Of a DNA stretch of 64,000 bases, positions 23,101-34,899 are shown in pieces; within the stretch, counting starts at the first letter, position 1, and each line of letters starts with the position of its first letter. Position numbers and translations under genes: made by a program. The notes below the pieces were generated by a model. It saw only the letters and a program-made list of their open reading frames with translations. It was not told where the DNA came from and did no database searches. Source of the DNA: Lunularia cruciata (Eukaryota; Streptophyta; Marchantiopsida; Lunulariales; Lunulariaceae); the NCBI GenBank assembly GCA_948567375.1, contig OX419762.1, positions 58,385,034 to 58,449,033 of the forward strand, given 5' to 3'.

Positions 23101-23930
23101 GCACCACATAGTTTGAAACAAAGCGTATGTAGTATCCAATGTGTCCTAGGAAGGCTCTCAGCTCCCGGATGTTCTTTGGAGATTCCAAAGCTGAGATTAC
23201 TTTAACCTTCTCAACATTGACTACCTTGGCTTGACACCCGATGCCCCAGAGGAATTCCCTCCTTCATTGCAAAGAAGCATTTCTCCAGGTGTAATGACAA
23301 ACCAGAAAAATGACACCTTTCAAAAGTTTGGCAAAGGTAATCCAAATGTACATCTCTTTGCACAAACACACAAAAATCATCAATGAAGACTTCCACAAAT
23401 TTGTGCAATGAAATCCTTGAAGATTGAATTCATCATCTACTAGAAAGTAGCGGGAGCATTACACAACCCAAAGGGCATTTGATTGTAAGAAAAAGTGCCC
23501 CAATTGGTAGTGTATTTAGTTTTATCCTTGTACTCTTCTTGGATGGATACTTTATTGTACCTTGAAATTCCATCGAGAAAACTGTAACAAGGATGACTAG
23601 CTACTTGGTCCAAATTGTATCCGTAAAAGGCACAGGATGATGATCCTTCCTCATGACTGCATTTAACTTGCGGAAATCTTGGCCCACTCGAATCTTTCCT
23701 ATTTTCTTCTTCAGAACAATGACAATGGGTGAGACCCATTCATTGCTTAAGACAAGAAAGATTATTTTGGCCCCTAAGTACTTGTCAATTTCGTCTTTCA
23801 CCAAGAGGGAGTACTTTGGGTTTAGGCGGTACTGTCTTTGCCGAACCGGAATTGCACCTTCAACCAAATCAATCCGATGTTCTCCAAATTCTTGTGGAAT
23901 ACTTGGCATTTGATTGATAGACCAGGTGAA
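23101..23930 (-). pseudogene. GAMMA reverse transcriptase
   Basis: The N-terminal blocks are EFGEHRIDLVEGAIPVRQRQYRLNP and NEWVSPIVIVLKKKIGKIRVGQDFRKLN. They are followed by the SFLDGISRYNKVSI region (motif A), MPFGLCNAPATF (motif B) and VEVFIDDFCVF (motif C with the two catalytic aspartates). F-I-D-D-F is the form I associate with the Tat/Athila side of Ty3/gypsy. Frameshifts lie near 23600 and 23420. Confidence 0.85.
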
Positions 23931-24650
23931 TACATCCTAGAATTCTATAAACATGGCAATGTATCCTGCTAACTCCTCCAAAGTGATTGTCTTTGAAATT
24001 TTCAAAATTTTCCCTTCAGTCAAGACAACATCTTGACAGCCATTGGGGTTGATGACTCCTTCAACATGGCTTACTCGGCTTAATTTGAGTCGGGCTGCCA
24101 TCAAACCTCCTTCCTCCAAGTCAGGTTCACCCGAGATGAGGTCATATGGATCTTTGTCTTCAACATCCACCGCGTAGCATTCCAAGTAATTGACTTGGAC
24201 TTCGTCTTCAGATTTATTGGAGGAAAATGACAATGAGTCTTTGGATTTGTCCTCATCTTTTGACGAACTAGTTTCCCCAAGATGGGGGACCTTTGTCCAA
24301 CTCACAGTCACCGACTTGTGGTCTTCAAACAAAATGTCCTTGAACCGTAACTCTTGATGGTGCCAATCCACCACAACTTGGGCATTATACAACCAATGTC
24401 TTCCGATCAACAATGGGTAACCAATTTTGGTCACTGGTTGCAACACAATGTAGTTCAACTTGAAGGGCACCCCTCCAATGATTGTGGTAATATTTGACAA
24501 CATGCCCAATGGCTGTCACTTGGTTTGGTTTGCAAATCTCAATACTCGGGATGTTGGTTCAAACGTATGATACCCCAATTAATTTGCAGTATCCTTGATC
24601 ATGACATTCACACCAAAACCCGAATCGATGGGTATTGATGTGATTATGCA
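23931..24650 (-). pseudogene. GAMMA aspartic protease and protease-RT linker
   Basis: The retropepsin active site reads PIDSGFGVNVM at about 24640-24605. It is followed by the flap/C-terminal block YPLLIGRHWLYNAQVVVDW. A long acidic, serine-rich linker (SSSKDEDKSKDSLSFSSNKSEDE) runs to the RT. The 190-codon open frame 23937-24509 covers most of it. Confidence 0.78.
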
Positions 24651-24764
24651 CCCTGCAATGTCCACATCAACCTTGGGAGATCCCTAATCTTCTTGTTCAA
24701 TATGATATATGGTGGGCAAGTCTTTCTTAGACATCGACCTTACTTTGTTGAGGACCAAATTCAG

Positions 24765-27285
24765 CTACCTCTTGTACAACTTGTTGTCTTCCCACAATTG
24801 CTTAAATGTGACGTTTGCATTTGTGGCTGCCAAATCCGCTACAATATTGTATTGGAGTACTCTCCCTAATTTCACCGTCTTTGCCTTTGGCTTCGGGTTT
24901 GAAGTCACTCCATGTTCAAATTTGGCTTCGAGACGCTTCATAATGGTGATGGGAGTACTAGTGGTCTTGACCCAAGGTTCCTTGGGTTGGCCCACCACGG
25001 CTTGGATTAGATCCTTTATTTCAGATCGGATGTCCAATGGAAAAACTGGAGGCTTTGTCTTTGTCTCCTCCTCGAAACTCATTTCTTGGGTCTTGAGTAT
25101 TGCTTCCTTGAGTTCTTTTTGCAAGGGTTTAGCTTTTGCTTTAACAAGGATCTTTTCCTCCTTGGTAAAAATGATTGCCTTTGGGCGTAGCCTCTTTGCC
25201 TTTCTTGAAGACAACGAGGTCATCTTCAAGATGACCTCATCTTCAGTTCTTCAAGATCACGCTTCTTGTTACTTGTGCGTGTCTCAACCTTCAAAATTTC
25301 AAGGTCTGGCCATTCTCCTTCCGAAGCCGGACTCCCTTCTTGAGGTCTCTCCTCTTCAAGTGTTATACAATTTACAATTGTATCACCCTTTGCCTGAAGC
25401 GCTGCATGCTCAGCCAAGGTTTGTACATACTTTATAGGCAGCTTTGGGTTTGGTGGGTGAGGGCATTGGTTGCCCGTATGACCCGATCCTTTGCAATTTC
25501 TGCACATGGCAACGTACCCAATTTGTCTTCTTGGCTCCAGACAGTTTGGAGACCAATGCCCCATTGAGCCACAATTATAACATGCCCCGGGTGCAACATT
25601 TTGAGGTCAATTTTGGTTGCTCATCGGTGGTCTTCATGGAGGAGCATTGGGGTTATACTCCCTTGGTCCGTACCTCAGACCTTGATATGATGTGCTTGCT
25701 TGAGGTTGTACCTCTTGAGTTTGGTACACCACTTCCTCTTCCTCTTCTTGGTTCCATCCCAGAACCCAGTCAATCTGCTGCATTGGGAATGCGTTGCAAG
25801 TATTGCATTTCATGTTTGCATGGCCTGACTTGCCACACGTGGTGCACCATACATTGGATCTGCCAAATGATGGGGGCTTCCTTAGTCCTTCACCCCAATC
25901 ATCTATATCTTAAAATCTAAAAACTCCTTGATGAGGGTGTCCAGCTTGGTATCAGCCTTATGTACACTCTCTGCTGGGGGAGTCACTAGTTTCTTACCTC
26001 CACGTCTTTGTACTCTTGGCTTTGATTCTTCTTTGGATTCCAAAGAAGAGCTTGAAGACGTGGAGGATCCCTCCGAAGAAGGGGATGTATTGCGAGAAGC
26101 TCTCCTTCTGGGCTTCTTGCCTTTCTTTTCCTAGTTTCTTTGATTGCCTGTAGAGTGAGAGTGAGTCACCTCATACCGAGCAACATGTTTGAGTACCTTG
26201 TTGAGGGAAGTTACATTTCTTTCCCTTGCAAAGATCCAAATCTCTGGTGAAAGTCTTCCCAAGAACCAGGTGATGGCTTGGGCATCGGAGTAACCCACCA
26301 CACCCAATTGCTTTAGGTCCTGGTTCAAAAGTGCCATGAACCACTCAGAGTAGTCTCTCAACTTCTCCTTCTTACCTCTGTCCATATCATTGAGTGCCGC
26401 AAAGACACTCGTGTCATAATCAACTTCCCGAAATCATTCCAGGAAATTGTTTCTCAAGTCTGCCCAATCCGCCGGTATGAACCCCTTCTAGGTTACATGG
26501 GTGTACCAGCTCCGAGCTTTCTTTTAGAGCAGACTTGGGAAAATGTGCAGTTGATCTGCCGAGTCATGTTCCTTATTTGCAAAGGAGATGACTTCAAATT
26601 ATTCAATGAATTCATTGGGATCTTTGTCTTCTTCTATCCCCTTGTATTTTTTATAGGCGTGTCGAGTGACATGTAACAAAGTCATTGTTCAACTTGGTGG
26701 GATAGGCTTGGGTAAGTTTGAACTTGATGGGACCGAGGAGCTGGCTGGTATTGACATCGTGTTGATAGCCTAGGGTTTCCAATTCTCAAGTTCAAAGTAG
26801 GGTCTTCTTTGACAATTTCCTCTGAGGGTGTTGACTTCAACCCGAGTGGAAGAATAAGGCTCAACAACTTTGGAGTGTTCTTCAAAATTTCTTTGAGTCA
26901 ATTGAGGAATCGTTTGTAGAAGGTGTTTACACTCTTCTTTCGTCAGTGTCCGTGCTGTCTTTTCCCAAACAAAGTTCTTTAGAGATGCAACTTCCTTTAC
27001 AGCTCTAGGGGAAGTCGGTGTACTAGGCCGTAATGAATATGTCTAGCCTCTCAAGTCTTTCTTCTTCTTGGAAGATGGGGATGCAAAGTAGCCTTGCCAA
27101 CCGCCTTCGTGTTTCTTTTGGTCAAGTTCTTGCAGGGCTTCTTGCACTTCATGAAGAAGGTGAAAGCCCAATGTCTCTCGTTTGGTTTTGTCCAAAGTAG
27201 ATTGGATCTTCAAGCGTTTGTCTTTTTCACAATGCAACATTTGTCTTTGTACTCTCTCTTCTTGTTGTTCTCTTGATGCAGACAT
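24765..27285 (-). pseudogene. GAMMA gag with three CCHC zinc knuckles
   Basis: The start at 27285 follows the primer site by about 70 bp and opens with the charged helical MSASREQQEERVQRQML. A retrotransposon-gag-like block (KEKLRDYSEWFMALLNQDLKQLG, ITWFLGRLSPEIW) is at 26385-26131. Three CCHC knuckles follow: CTTCGKSGHANMKC (25846-25805), CYNCGSMGHWSPNC (25582-25541) and CRNCKGSGHTGNQC (25504-25463). The C-terminal part runs through 25229-24765. One or two knuckles are usual, so three is a distinguishing character. Several stops interrupt the frame. Confidence 0.78.
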
Positions 27286-27350
27286 TTATATTGCTTTAAC
27301 ACCCAATTTCAAAATTGGCTTTGTATTCTACTACTTCTGAGATCTGTATC

Positions 27351-27371
27351 CCCAGCAACGGCACCAAAAAT
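27351..27371 (-). other. Primer binding site of GAMMA, tRNA-Asp-like
   Basis: Minus strand just inside the 5' LTR reads TGGTGCCGTTGCTGGGGAT. This matches the plant tRNA-Asp primer site (TGGCGCCGTTGCCGGGGAT) except for two C-to-T changes, both explicable as decay of methylated cytosine. Confidence 0.8.
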
Positions 27372-27373
27372 CA

Positions 27374-30153
27374 TGTGACAACCCGGCAAATATCACTTTT
27401 GCAGTAATCAGGTAAGTAAAGTTCATTCCCAAAGAGATATTGGTCAGAAATTTCCAAAATACAAAGCAAGTAGTAACAATGTAGTTCTTCTTGGTTGCGT
27501 CTTTAATCTCTCAGGTAGAAACCACACCCAGAAGAGAGTAACAAGCATTGACTCATAGTCTTGTCATGACACTTGGTCACACTTAATTACAACTCCATCA
27601 AATCTTTCCAAACAATCTTGATTGTGATGATTCAGGCTCTCCCAAAAATGGCACTTCACTGCAAAACAACTTTGCCTTAGAATTGCGTTCCACCCTTCTG
27701 CTGAAGGCACAACTTCCTTGATCTAAATTGCTTCACATCAACTTCACTCACTACTACTCTATCCTCCGGTTTCACAATTTCTAATTCCCTCACCAATTCT
27801 ACTTCTTCTTCTTGATATGTAGTTACACTAGTGGGTAATCCATCTAACTCATTATCTCCTGACCTACTTTTCTCTAATATATCCGATGGTAACTTTGAAG
27901 ACATCTACACTCTTATGTTATCTACTTTGGGTTTTGCTCTTACATCCTTCCGAAGTTTATCTATCTATAATTTCACTAGGTCTAATCTAATTGTGATATT
28001 CTTCTACTTCCAATATCTTTCTATCTACATGAGCTCTGAGACTCATGAGTAAAGCATTCAAATCTTTATCCTTTTCATTTCTCCTTCTTGTCTCCTGCAC
28101 TAATAACTTCAGCTCATGCAATCTCATTTCTTCAATTTGCATGCTGGCTTTTGTACTCAACATCACATTCCTTTTGATCACAATCTCCTTCAATAGCTCT
28201 AGTTGCATTTTTCTCTCCAATTCTTGATTTGCAAGCCAAACTTCTTTGTACATTGCCAATTCTGCTTTGAACTTGGCTTTCACAGTCTCCTTCTCTTTCT
28301 CCTTCTGCACAATCTTCTCCTCCAGATTGCAAAGTAACTCTCTTAATCTTTCTTCCTCTCTGTATCTTGCTGTCAACTCTCTTTGCCAGAGCTACTTCTT
28401 CTCTTCCACACTCTCCATCACTCTATCAAGCTCTTGCTCTTTCTCAGCTACTCTTGCTATAGCATGGATAATTTCTAATCTCAAATCAGCAAATTGCTGC
28501 TTCAAGATTTTGTACTCAGATACTTGCCTTTCCCTTGCTATGTCACTTTGCTCTATGAGTTCTTCTCTACTCCTTGCTTCTCTCTTCAAGTTCTCAATCA
28601 CTTGATTCTGTACTATTGCATCTACTCGTAGTGATTTCTTGTCCTCCTCACCTTGGATTATACCCTTCCTTAATTCTAAGTCCTCCTTTTCTAATCGAGC
28701 TTCCGACGACATGATTACCACCATTTCTTTCCTCGGGTTTACCTTTCTAGCCTTTTGAGGTCACGCTTTCTCTACTTCTTCTTCTCCTTGTTGACTCCTC
28801 TTCTTTGACTTTGGAGTACTTGCTTCCAACTATGCACTCTGCCCCATTTGTGTGTAGTACTCATCACTTCTCTTGATCTAAAGAATGTATTGCTGCTCCT
28901 CCGCATCGACATCTCTTCTCAAGTTAGGATGGAAATGTGACACCATCTTATTTCACTCTGCCGCATTGAGCAAGTTCAGCCCCAGATAAAAATGGGCTGC
29001 AAATGGCACAATGTAATATGGAGGCAACTTGTCCCGCAAATTCCACACCATCTGTCTTGTCCTCTGATGAAGACACTTTGCTCAATTAATTGGCTCTCTT
29101 GCAAACATCTTATGGAAGAACACCGCTTGGTGCTTCATCACATAAGTCATTCTCTTCGGCTTCAAGATTGCCATTAGAGCACTCACAATCCCTCTCTTGA
29201 CAAGATCCTTATAGCTCTCCACTTTGTAGCCATTCTTTGTGTGCTTCAAAGAGAAGGATCTCTCACTTCTTGGGTTTCTTTGGCTAGTTCTCTTTTCCCC
29301 AAGAATGTGGCACCATGCTCTACTCTTGCTTCTCTCCCAAGTGCTAACTTCCAATCCATCTATGTCCATCAAGCCGGATTTCCTCCCTTCCATTCTTCCT
29401 CAGGGCCATCGAGACACTTACTCTCAATGATCTCAGTCATGAAACCTGGAAAACTAACACTCCAGTTCCATGCAAAGAAGGTGATCCAAAGCTTGCTCAA
29501 GACCTCAATTCTTGCAATCACATCTAACCTCAGAATTGCATGATTTCTCATTGTGAATTTGGAGTTCTTCTTCCCCCCTCCCATCTTTCTCTCTTCCACT
29601 CTGGGCTGGGAACCATTCTTCCTACTGATTCTTGGATTAACTCTCTTGACTTCCTCTTGACACACTAGCGTGTCTTTGACTATACTTCCCTTCCCATGAT
29701 CTCCTACAAGCCAAATTCTTAACGGCAATGGGAAATTGCTTGTCATCACTTCATCTTTAGCCCAATTTTTATAGAGTCACGCCTTCTTCGTCTTTCTTCA
29801 ATTCTAGTTTTTATTGAAAAATCACGCCTCATGGATGCTACTATCACTATCAAGTGTACTTCATGCATATGACCACCATTTTTGAACGGTACCTTCTTGA
29901 ATGTCTTGCCCCAAAGGAAAGTTGTTCTATCCTCTGCTCGAGTTGAGCATCCTCGAGACAAAGACTCCTTACTTCATGTTGTATGCTGACAAGGCAATTC
30001 CAATTACCTTGCCTTATGACCCAAAGTCACGTTACCTTGGGTTACATCCCAAGGACACTTTTCTTTGCCTTCTTTGGCCATACAGGCGCAATTCAACTTC
30101 TCTATACACTTCTTCTTCAAAATTGAGAAAAAAACAAAAATGTGGGTACTACA
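27374..30153 (-). repeat. 5' LTR of GAMMA, 2781 bp, with two internal deletions
   Basis: It aligns to 17415-21205 but lacks about 480 bp and 530 bp. The first junction sits at AACTT, which occurs at both breakpoints in the long copy, suggesting a microhomology deletion. Overall divergence between the two LTRs is clearly higher than between the A6 or B2 LTR pairs, so GAMMA is older than those insertions. Confidence 0.85.
27677..29749 (-). pseudogene. LTR-internal coiled-coil protein gene of GAMMA (5' LTR copy)
   Basis: The frame starts at 29749 (MMTSNFPLPL...). It continues through 29393-29082 (KNGYKVESYKDLVKRGIVSA, MKHQAVFFHKMFAREPIN), the block PPYYIVPFAAHFYLGLNLLN near 29010, and the long coiled coil 28724-27987 (LEKEDLELRKGI, EEKIVQKEKEKETVKAKF, NQELERKMQLELLKEIVIK). 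The tail SSKLPSDILEKS is at 27904. The acidic region present in the other LTR is deleted here. The coiled-coil part alone is open for 110 and 129 codons. The ORF is in element sense. Its product and role are unknown. Confidence 0.65.
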
Positions 30154-30850
30154 AGGAAGAGACTTCAAATCAGGTCATCGTGACAAAGCATCAAGGATGA
30201 TGTGGAACCAACCTGGTTTTTACTCAAGTTTGATGTCAAAAAATTGGAGTTGTTCCTCCCATCGATGATGTTGACTCTTCATGTGTTCCAAGTGTAAGGT
30301 TTGCAACAATGGTTTATGATCAGTTTGCATGATCACTTGTTTCTCCAAGAGGTAATGCCTCCATACCTTGGTGGTATATACCATTGCAAGTTCTTCTTGA
30401 TCTCCAACATAGTAGTTTCTTTCAGCCATATTGAGTCGGCAAGACACAAAGGCAATAGGATGTAGTCCATCTAGGAATTCCTATTGCAATATGGCTCCAA
30501 TTGCAAAGTTAGAAGCATCAAAATCAACCACACAGAGTAGTTGAGGATCATACAATTAAAGAATGGGCCTTGAAGACACCATATGTTTTAACTTTTGGAA
30601 TGCTTCTTTGTGCTTGGTGGTCCACTGGAAGTTTGAGTCCTTCTCCAAGAGGTCAATCAATGGTGCAACCACATGAGCATAATAATGGATGAACCATTGG
30701 TAAAAATTGGCCAATCCATTAAATGCCCATACTTTTGTAGCATCCTTTGGAGTAGGCCAATCAATAATGGCCTTGATTTTCTCCTCTTCTATCTTGATCC
30801 CCTCCAATGAGATCTTGAGCCCCAAGAAGGTAACTTCCTTTTGCCAAAAT
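30154..30850 (-). pseudogene. ALPHA RNase H, A2
   Basis: This is the right-hand continuation of A2 after GAMMA. Blocks are FNGLANFYQWFIHYYAHVVAPLIDLL (connection), then RNase H with VDFDASNFAIGA in an interrupted frame, ERNYYVGDQEELAMVY and QTDHKPLLQTLHLEHMKSQHHRW. A stop occurs near 30450. It ends where GAMMA inserted, at the RNase H/integrase boundary. Confidence 0.82.
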
Positions 30851-31560
30851 GCACACTTTGACTTCTTGTAGTAAAATTTCCATTGTTATAGTTATCTTAG
30901 GACTTCTTGCACGTGATTCACATGTTCTGCCTTTTGTCTTTCTATAGATTAAGATATCATCCAAGAACACCACCATGTACCAATCCAATAGTCCATCCAA
31001 CACCCAATGCATTGATACATGAAGACTGTTGGAGCATTAGTGAGCCCAAAAGGTAGAACTCTCCACTCAAAATGCCCATACCTTGTGCAAAAGGCCGTCT
31101 TTTGCACATCCTCTCTATCAATGGAGATTTGCCAATAGCCGCTATGAAGATCCAGCTTTGAAAAGTATTGTGCTCCACTCAATTGATCAATCAAGTCATC
31201 AATCCGAGGCAAGGGATATGCATTCTTCACTATTTCCTTATTGAGCCCATGATAATCAATACAAAAATAGAGTCCTCCATCCTTCTTTGGAATGAATAGT
31301 ATTGGTGCTCCCCAAGGAGAGGTACTATGTCATATGAAGTCCTTCTCCAACAACTCCATAAGTGTTGTTTGCAACTCCTCCAACTCTTTTGGTGAGAGCC
31401 GATAGATTGGTCTACTCACTGGAGTTCTCCTAAGCAATTAACTCAATCTTGAAGGGCATACCATGATCGAAGGGTAATCCCTTCGGTAGATCATCCGGAA
31501 ACACTTCCGCAAACTCTTGAACTATCAGATCAACCATTTCTTGGTGAGGCTTTTGGCTCT
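30851..31560 (-). pseudogene. ALPHA reverse transcriptase, A2
   Basis: Blocks are the [31 protein letters not shown] region (motif A), [14 protein letters not shown] (motif B) and [10 protein letters not shown] (motif C). Frameshifts lie around 31010 and at 31250-31350. It matches A6 RT in order and spacing. Confidence 0.83.
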
Positions 31561-31805
31561 CCTCAGATTGTCCTTGTGCAATCGGCTTGATCCACATTGC
31601 AAAAATATACTTAGCTTCCTCCAAAGCTTTCTCTATGGCTACTTCACTGACAAACTTCCCTTCTAGGGACTCATTTCTCTTCAAAGCTTGCTCCATGGTT
31701 GCCTTCTTGGCAAACTTCCCATCTTGGAGCTCCTCTCTCCTCAAGGCATGCCCTGTGGGTACCTTCTCAACAAACTTCCCATCTTGGGACTGATTATTCT
31801 TAGGT
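31561..31805 (-). repeat. Protease-RT linker with 60 bp coding repeats, A2
   Basis: Three units are visible (opening SQDGKF, LQDGKF and SLEGKF), with the same 20-codon period as in A1, A3 and A6. Confidence 0.72.
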
Positions 31806-32250
31806 GTCTTACTTAGAGGTGCCAGACAACCAAATTGGAAAATCCTACCTTGGAGTTGTACTTGAATTTGTCATTGGGTCCAATCAAATTGAACCTTACG
31901 ATGTGCAAGCCAAGGTAGTCCTAGAATTGCATCATAGTGTAGAGGTGCAACTACAAACCTCATACACTCCAAATACTACTTCCCAATCTTAAAAGTAACA
32001 TGATGTGAGGTATGGAATGCGGAACCCTTTCTACCATCCGCCATCATCAATCTACTTTCAATCATTGGCTTGATAGGAATACCAAATTCCTTTGCTACTT
32101 GCATAGACATGCAATTCTTTGAACTTCCAAAATCAACTAAAATCCTGCAACCCCGATTAGATATTGTACCTTGCAAGTGAAGCAGACTTGCATAGGTTGA
32201 GCCTTCAATCTCATTGGAACTAATCAAGCTTGCAATAGGTGGCTTGAAAT
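31806..32250 (-). pseudogene. ALPHA aspartic protease, A2
   Basis: The active-site region reads ILVDFGSSKNCMSMQVAKEFG. The catalytic motif is DFG instead of DSG (Ser to Phe), and the LGLPWLERH-type block is broken (LGLPWLAHRKV-like). This copy is therefore inactive. Position and flanks match the other ALPHA proteases. Confidence 0.78.
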
Positions 32251-32269
32251 CTCCTACTTGGATTCCTCA

Positions 32270-33176
32270 TTTCCTTGATCATTCTGTTCCATAAACTCCA
32301 TCTGGGCAACTTGTCAAGATCGCCCATTCCTAATTGGACATTTAGCAATACGATGTCTAATTTTGCAATAATAAAAACAACCTTCATTTTGTTGCAATCT
32401 TTCTCTATCCGCTATACCAATACCAAGTGGTCTCCATTGGATAGCATCAATCTCCATTGGTGCTGGTTCTTCCACCTGTGCATAACATACTAGTAAGCTT
32501 TGTGTAGGTCAAGGTCGAGACCTCATTGTTGCAACCAAGGAATCAAAGTGCTCAACTAATTGCACGGCTTGTTCTACATTTTGTGGTTCTTGCATGGTCA
32601 TCTCTAATTTGGTTCGTGACTTCAATCCTTGCACAAATTGATCCAAAACTTCACCTTCTTGTATATTTGAAATTTGCAAGATGATGTTTTGAAATTGTGT
32701 GATGTAGCTTCTTATTAAGCCAATCTGCTTCAACTTCACCAATTTATCTCGTGTGGATTGGGTGGGATTTATAGTTTGAAATTGACCAAGTATTGTATCC
32801 TTGAATTTTGCCTATGTTAAAATTGGTGCAACAATCTGTCATTCAGCTCACTCCACTTGGAATTGCCACCAAAGTTTTGCCATAACAACCAATTGACTAG
32901 AAGCCAAGAGAATCTATTTCCATTCATCTTGAAGTTTGGTAGCTTCAAAGTAACATTTATAGTCAAACATAAAATTCTCCGCTATGCCTTGAAGATTCTT
33001 GCCTTCAAACACCTTGGGTTTTGGAAATTGAATGCAATCTTCTCTATCTCGAACGGGCACTCTCTCTATATGTTCTTGTTGTTGTTGTTCTTGTTCATCC
33101 AACAATCGAGTAAGGTGCTCGATTTGTTGTTGCATTGCAAGGATAATGTCCGGTATTGCCGCCATAGCTACTACTC
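32270..33176 (-). pseudogene. ALPHA gag, A2
   Basis: The start is near 33165 with MAAIPDIILAMQQQIEHLTRLLDEQ, then a Gln/Glu-rich stretch (EQEQQQQEHIERV), CIQFPKPKVFEGKNLQGIAENF, and QFQNIILQISNIQEGEVLDQFVQGL near 32690. The zinc-knuckle block near 32350 is degraded (the second Cys of CFYC is changed). The leader of this gene continues after A3, at 38897. Confidence 0.78.
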
Positions 33177-33265
33177 TATCTCACAACCCCCAATTTATCT
33201 AATTGATTAACACATAGATGCAACACGTCCATCGTTCTCCATAATTCACAACCAGAAGTATCAAG

Positions 33266-33691
33266 TGTAACGGTATGGAGTTTAGCAATGTAGTTAGTAA
33301 GGCTAACAAAGTAGAGAATAAGCCAAAATTAGCTTAGAATATTCCAAAAACATCTAGAAAGCTTATTGGGAAGCTTCCCAACTAGTAAACTTGTGCTCCA
33401 AGCAGGTAGCTTTTAGAAGGAAGTTTCTAGAAGCTTCTAACTAGCTTAGCTTGCACGCCCAGTAGGTGGCTTCTAAAAGGAAGCTTCTTGAGAAGCTTCC
33501 TAATTAACTTGGCTTGCATTCAAAGAACGCGGCTCAAGGAAGCTTCTTGAGAAGCTTGTCAAGGGCCTTGTATGCTATCTATAAATACCAAAGCCTAAGC
33601 TCATGCTAGGCATCTGGAGTTTTTGCTCATTCAAGTGTCCCAATGTGAGTTTCCATTCTCCTATTTCTCTCCTTGGATTTGGTCTTTTACA
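33266..33691 (+). repeat. 5' LTR of ALPHA copy A3
   Basis: This 426 bp LTR runs TGTAACGG...GGTCTTTTACA. In sense order it contains GAATATTCC (33338 region), several GAAGCTTC palindromes, a perfect three-unit heat-shock element TTTCTAGAAGCTTC (TTC 33425, GAA 33430, TTC 33435), and a TATAAATA box at 33580-33587. The start of R/U5 follows. A tRNA-iMet primer site is immediately downstream. Confidence 0.93.
33580..33587 (+). promoter_or_regulatory. TATA box of ALPHA LTR promoter (A3)
   Basis: The sequence CTATAAATACC sits directly downstream of the GAAGCTTC/heat-shock-element cluster. It is conserved in most ALPHA LTRs in this window, so it marks the U3 core promoter. Confidence 0.8.
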
Positions 33692-33707
33692 TCGGTATCA
33701 AAGCAGG
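33692..33707 (+). other. Primer binding site of A3, mutated tRNA-iMet type
   Basis: The sequence TCGGTATCAAAGCAGG is the ALPHA site TTGGTATCAGAGCAGG with two changes. It abuts the 5' LTR. Confidence 0.8.
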
Positions 33708-33962
33708 AATGGGATGGATGGAATTTATGGACCACCAAATCCACTTCCACCAAACCATTGGGATTTTTGCACCCAAATACTACCCAAGCATCATTTCACA
33801 CAATTCATCACCTCGCACTTTGGACAAGATTTTCTGCATATGATCACCATATCTAAGAAACCCTTGGTGCTTCTGATTGTAACTTATGGAGAACAGTGGA
33901 CGTGTTGTTTCTATGTGTTAATAAATTAGAAAGATTAGGAGTGGTGTGATAGAGTAGCAACC

Positions 33963-34880
33963 ATGGTAGCAATACACGATGTTATCCTTGCTATGCAGCA
34001 ACAAATCAAGTAACTTACTCGATTGTTGGATGAACAAGATTTTTGACAATAAGAGCTGGTGGAGATAGTACTAATTTGAGAAGGAGAAGATTGGATCAGA
34101 TTCCCTAAAACCAAGGTATTTGAAGGCAAGAATCTTCCAAGTGCAATGGAGAATTTTGTGTTTGATTGTGAATGTAATATTGAAGCTACCAATCTACAAG
34201 ATGAGCAAAACAGATTCTTTTGGCTTCTAGCCAATTGGATGGAGTAGCAAAGCTATGGTGGAGATTCTGAGTGGAGCAAGCTAAGCAACAAATTGTTACA
34301 CCAATCTTGACATTGGCAGAATTCAAGAGTGCAATAATTAGTTGGTTCCAAGCTATAAATGCTACACGAGCTGCACGGGATAAGTTGACGGAGTTGAAAT
34401 AGATTGACTCTGTAAGAAGTTACATCACGTAGTTCTAAAATACCATCATGCAAATTCCAAGTACATTGGAAGGTGAAGCTCTGGATCAATTTGTGAGGGG
34501 CTTGAAGGCGAGAACCAAATTAGAGGCAACCATGCGAGAGCCACAACACTTAGAGGAAGCCATGGGTTTGGCCGAATGTTCTGATTCCTTGGTGGCAACA
34601 ACTTGGTCTTGACCTTGACCTTGACCTCCACAAAGCCTACCAATACACTACACACAAGTGGAGGAGCCTGTACCAATGGAGATTGATGCCCTTCAACAAA
34701 GGCCACTTGGCACAACAGATAGAGAGAAACTACAACAAAATGGTGGTTGTTTTTATTGTTGCCAATTGGGGCATCGCATTGCTGAATGTCCACTCAAGAA
34801 TGAACAACCTCAACAAGTTGCCCAGGTGGAGGTTGTGGAGCAAAATGATCAAGGAAACAAGGAATCCCAGTAGGAAATTT
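33963..34880 (+). pseudogene. ALPHA gag, A3
   Basis: The start at 33963 opens the MVAIHDVILAMQQQIK block. Stops appear within 25 codons. An intact CCHC knuckle CFYCCQLGHRIAEC lies at about 34747-34790, within the open piece 34658-34873, followed by the Gln-rich tail. Confidence 0.78.
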
Positions 34881-34899
34881 TGAGCCGCCTACTAGGAGC

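Larger units (their letters stand above)
17415..30153 (-). mobile_element. GAMMA Ty3/gypsy element with giant LTRs, 12.7 kb
   Basis: This is a complete minus-strand insertion in A2 with ends TGTGAAAACC... and ...GGGTACTACA. It is flanked by AGCAA (17410-17414) and AGGAA (30154-30158), a 5 bp target duplication with one mismatch. LTRs are 17415-21205 (3' LTR, 3791 bp) and 27374-30153 (5' LTR, 2781 bp). The internal 6.2 kb encodes gag with three zinc knuckles, protease, RT with FIDDFCVF, RNase H and integrase. The tRNA-Asp-like primer site and RT motif resemble the Tat/Athila group. This placement is inference. Stops and frameshifts are common. Confidence 0.9.

Noticed and set aside
24709-25437. 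242-codon plus-strand open frame
   Set aside because: It is antisense to the GAMMA gag C-terminus and protease region, where zinc knuckles and family blocks are on the minus strand.
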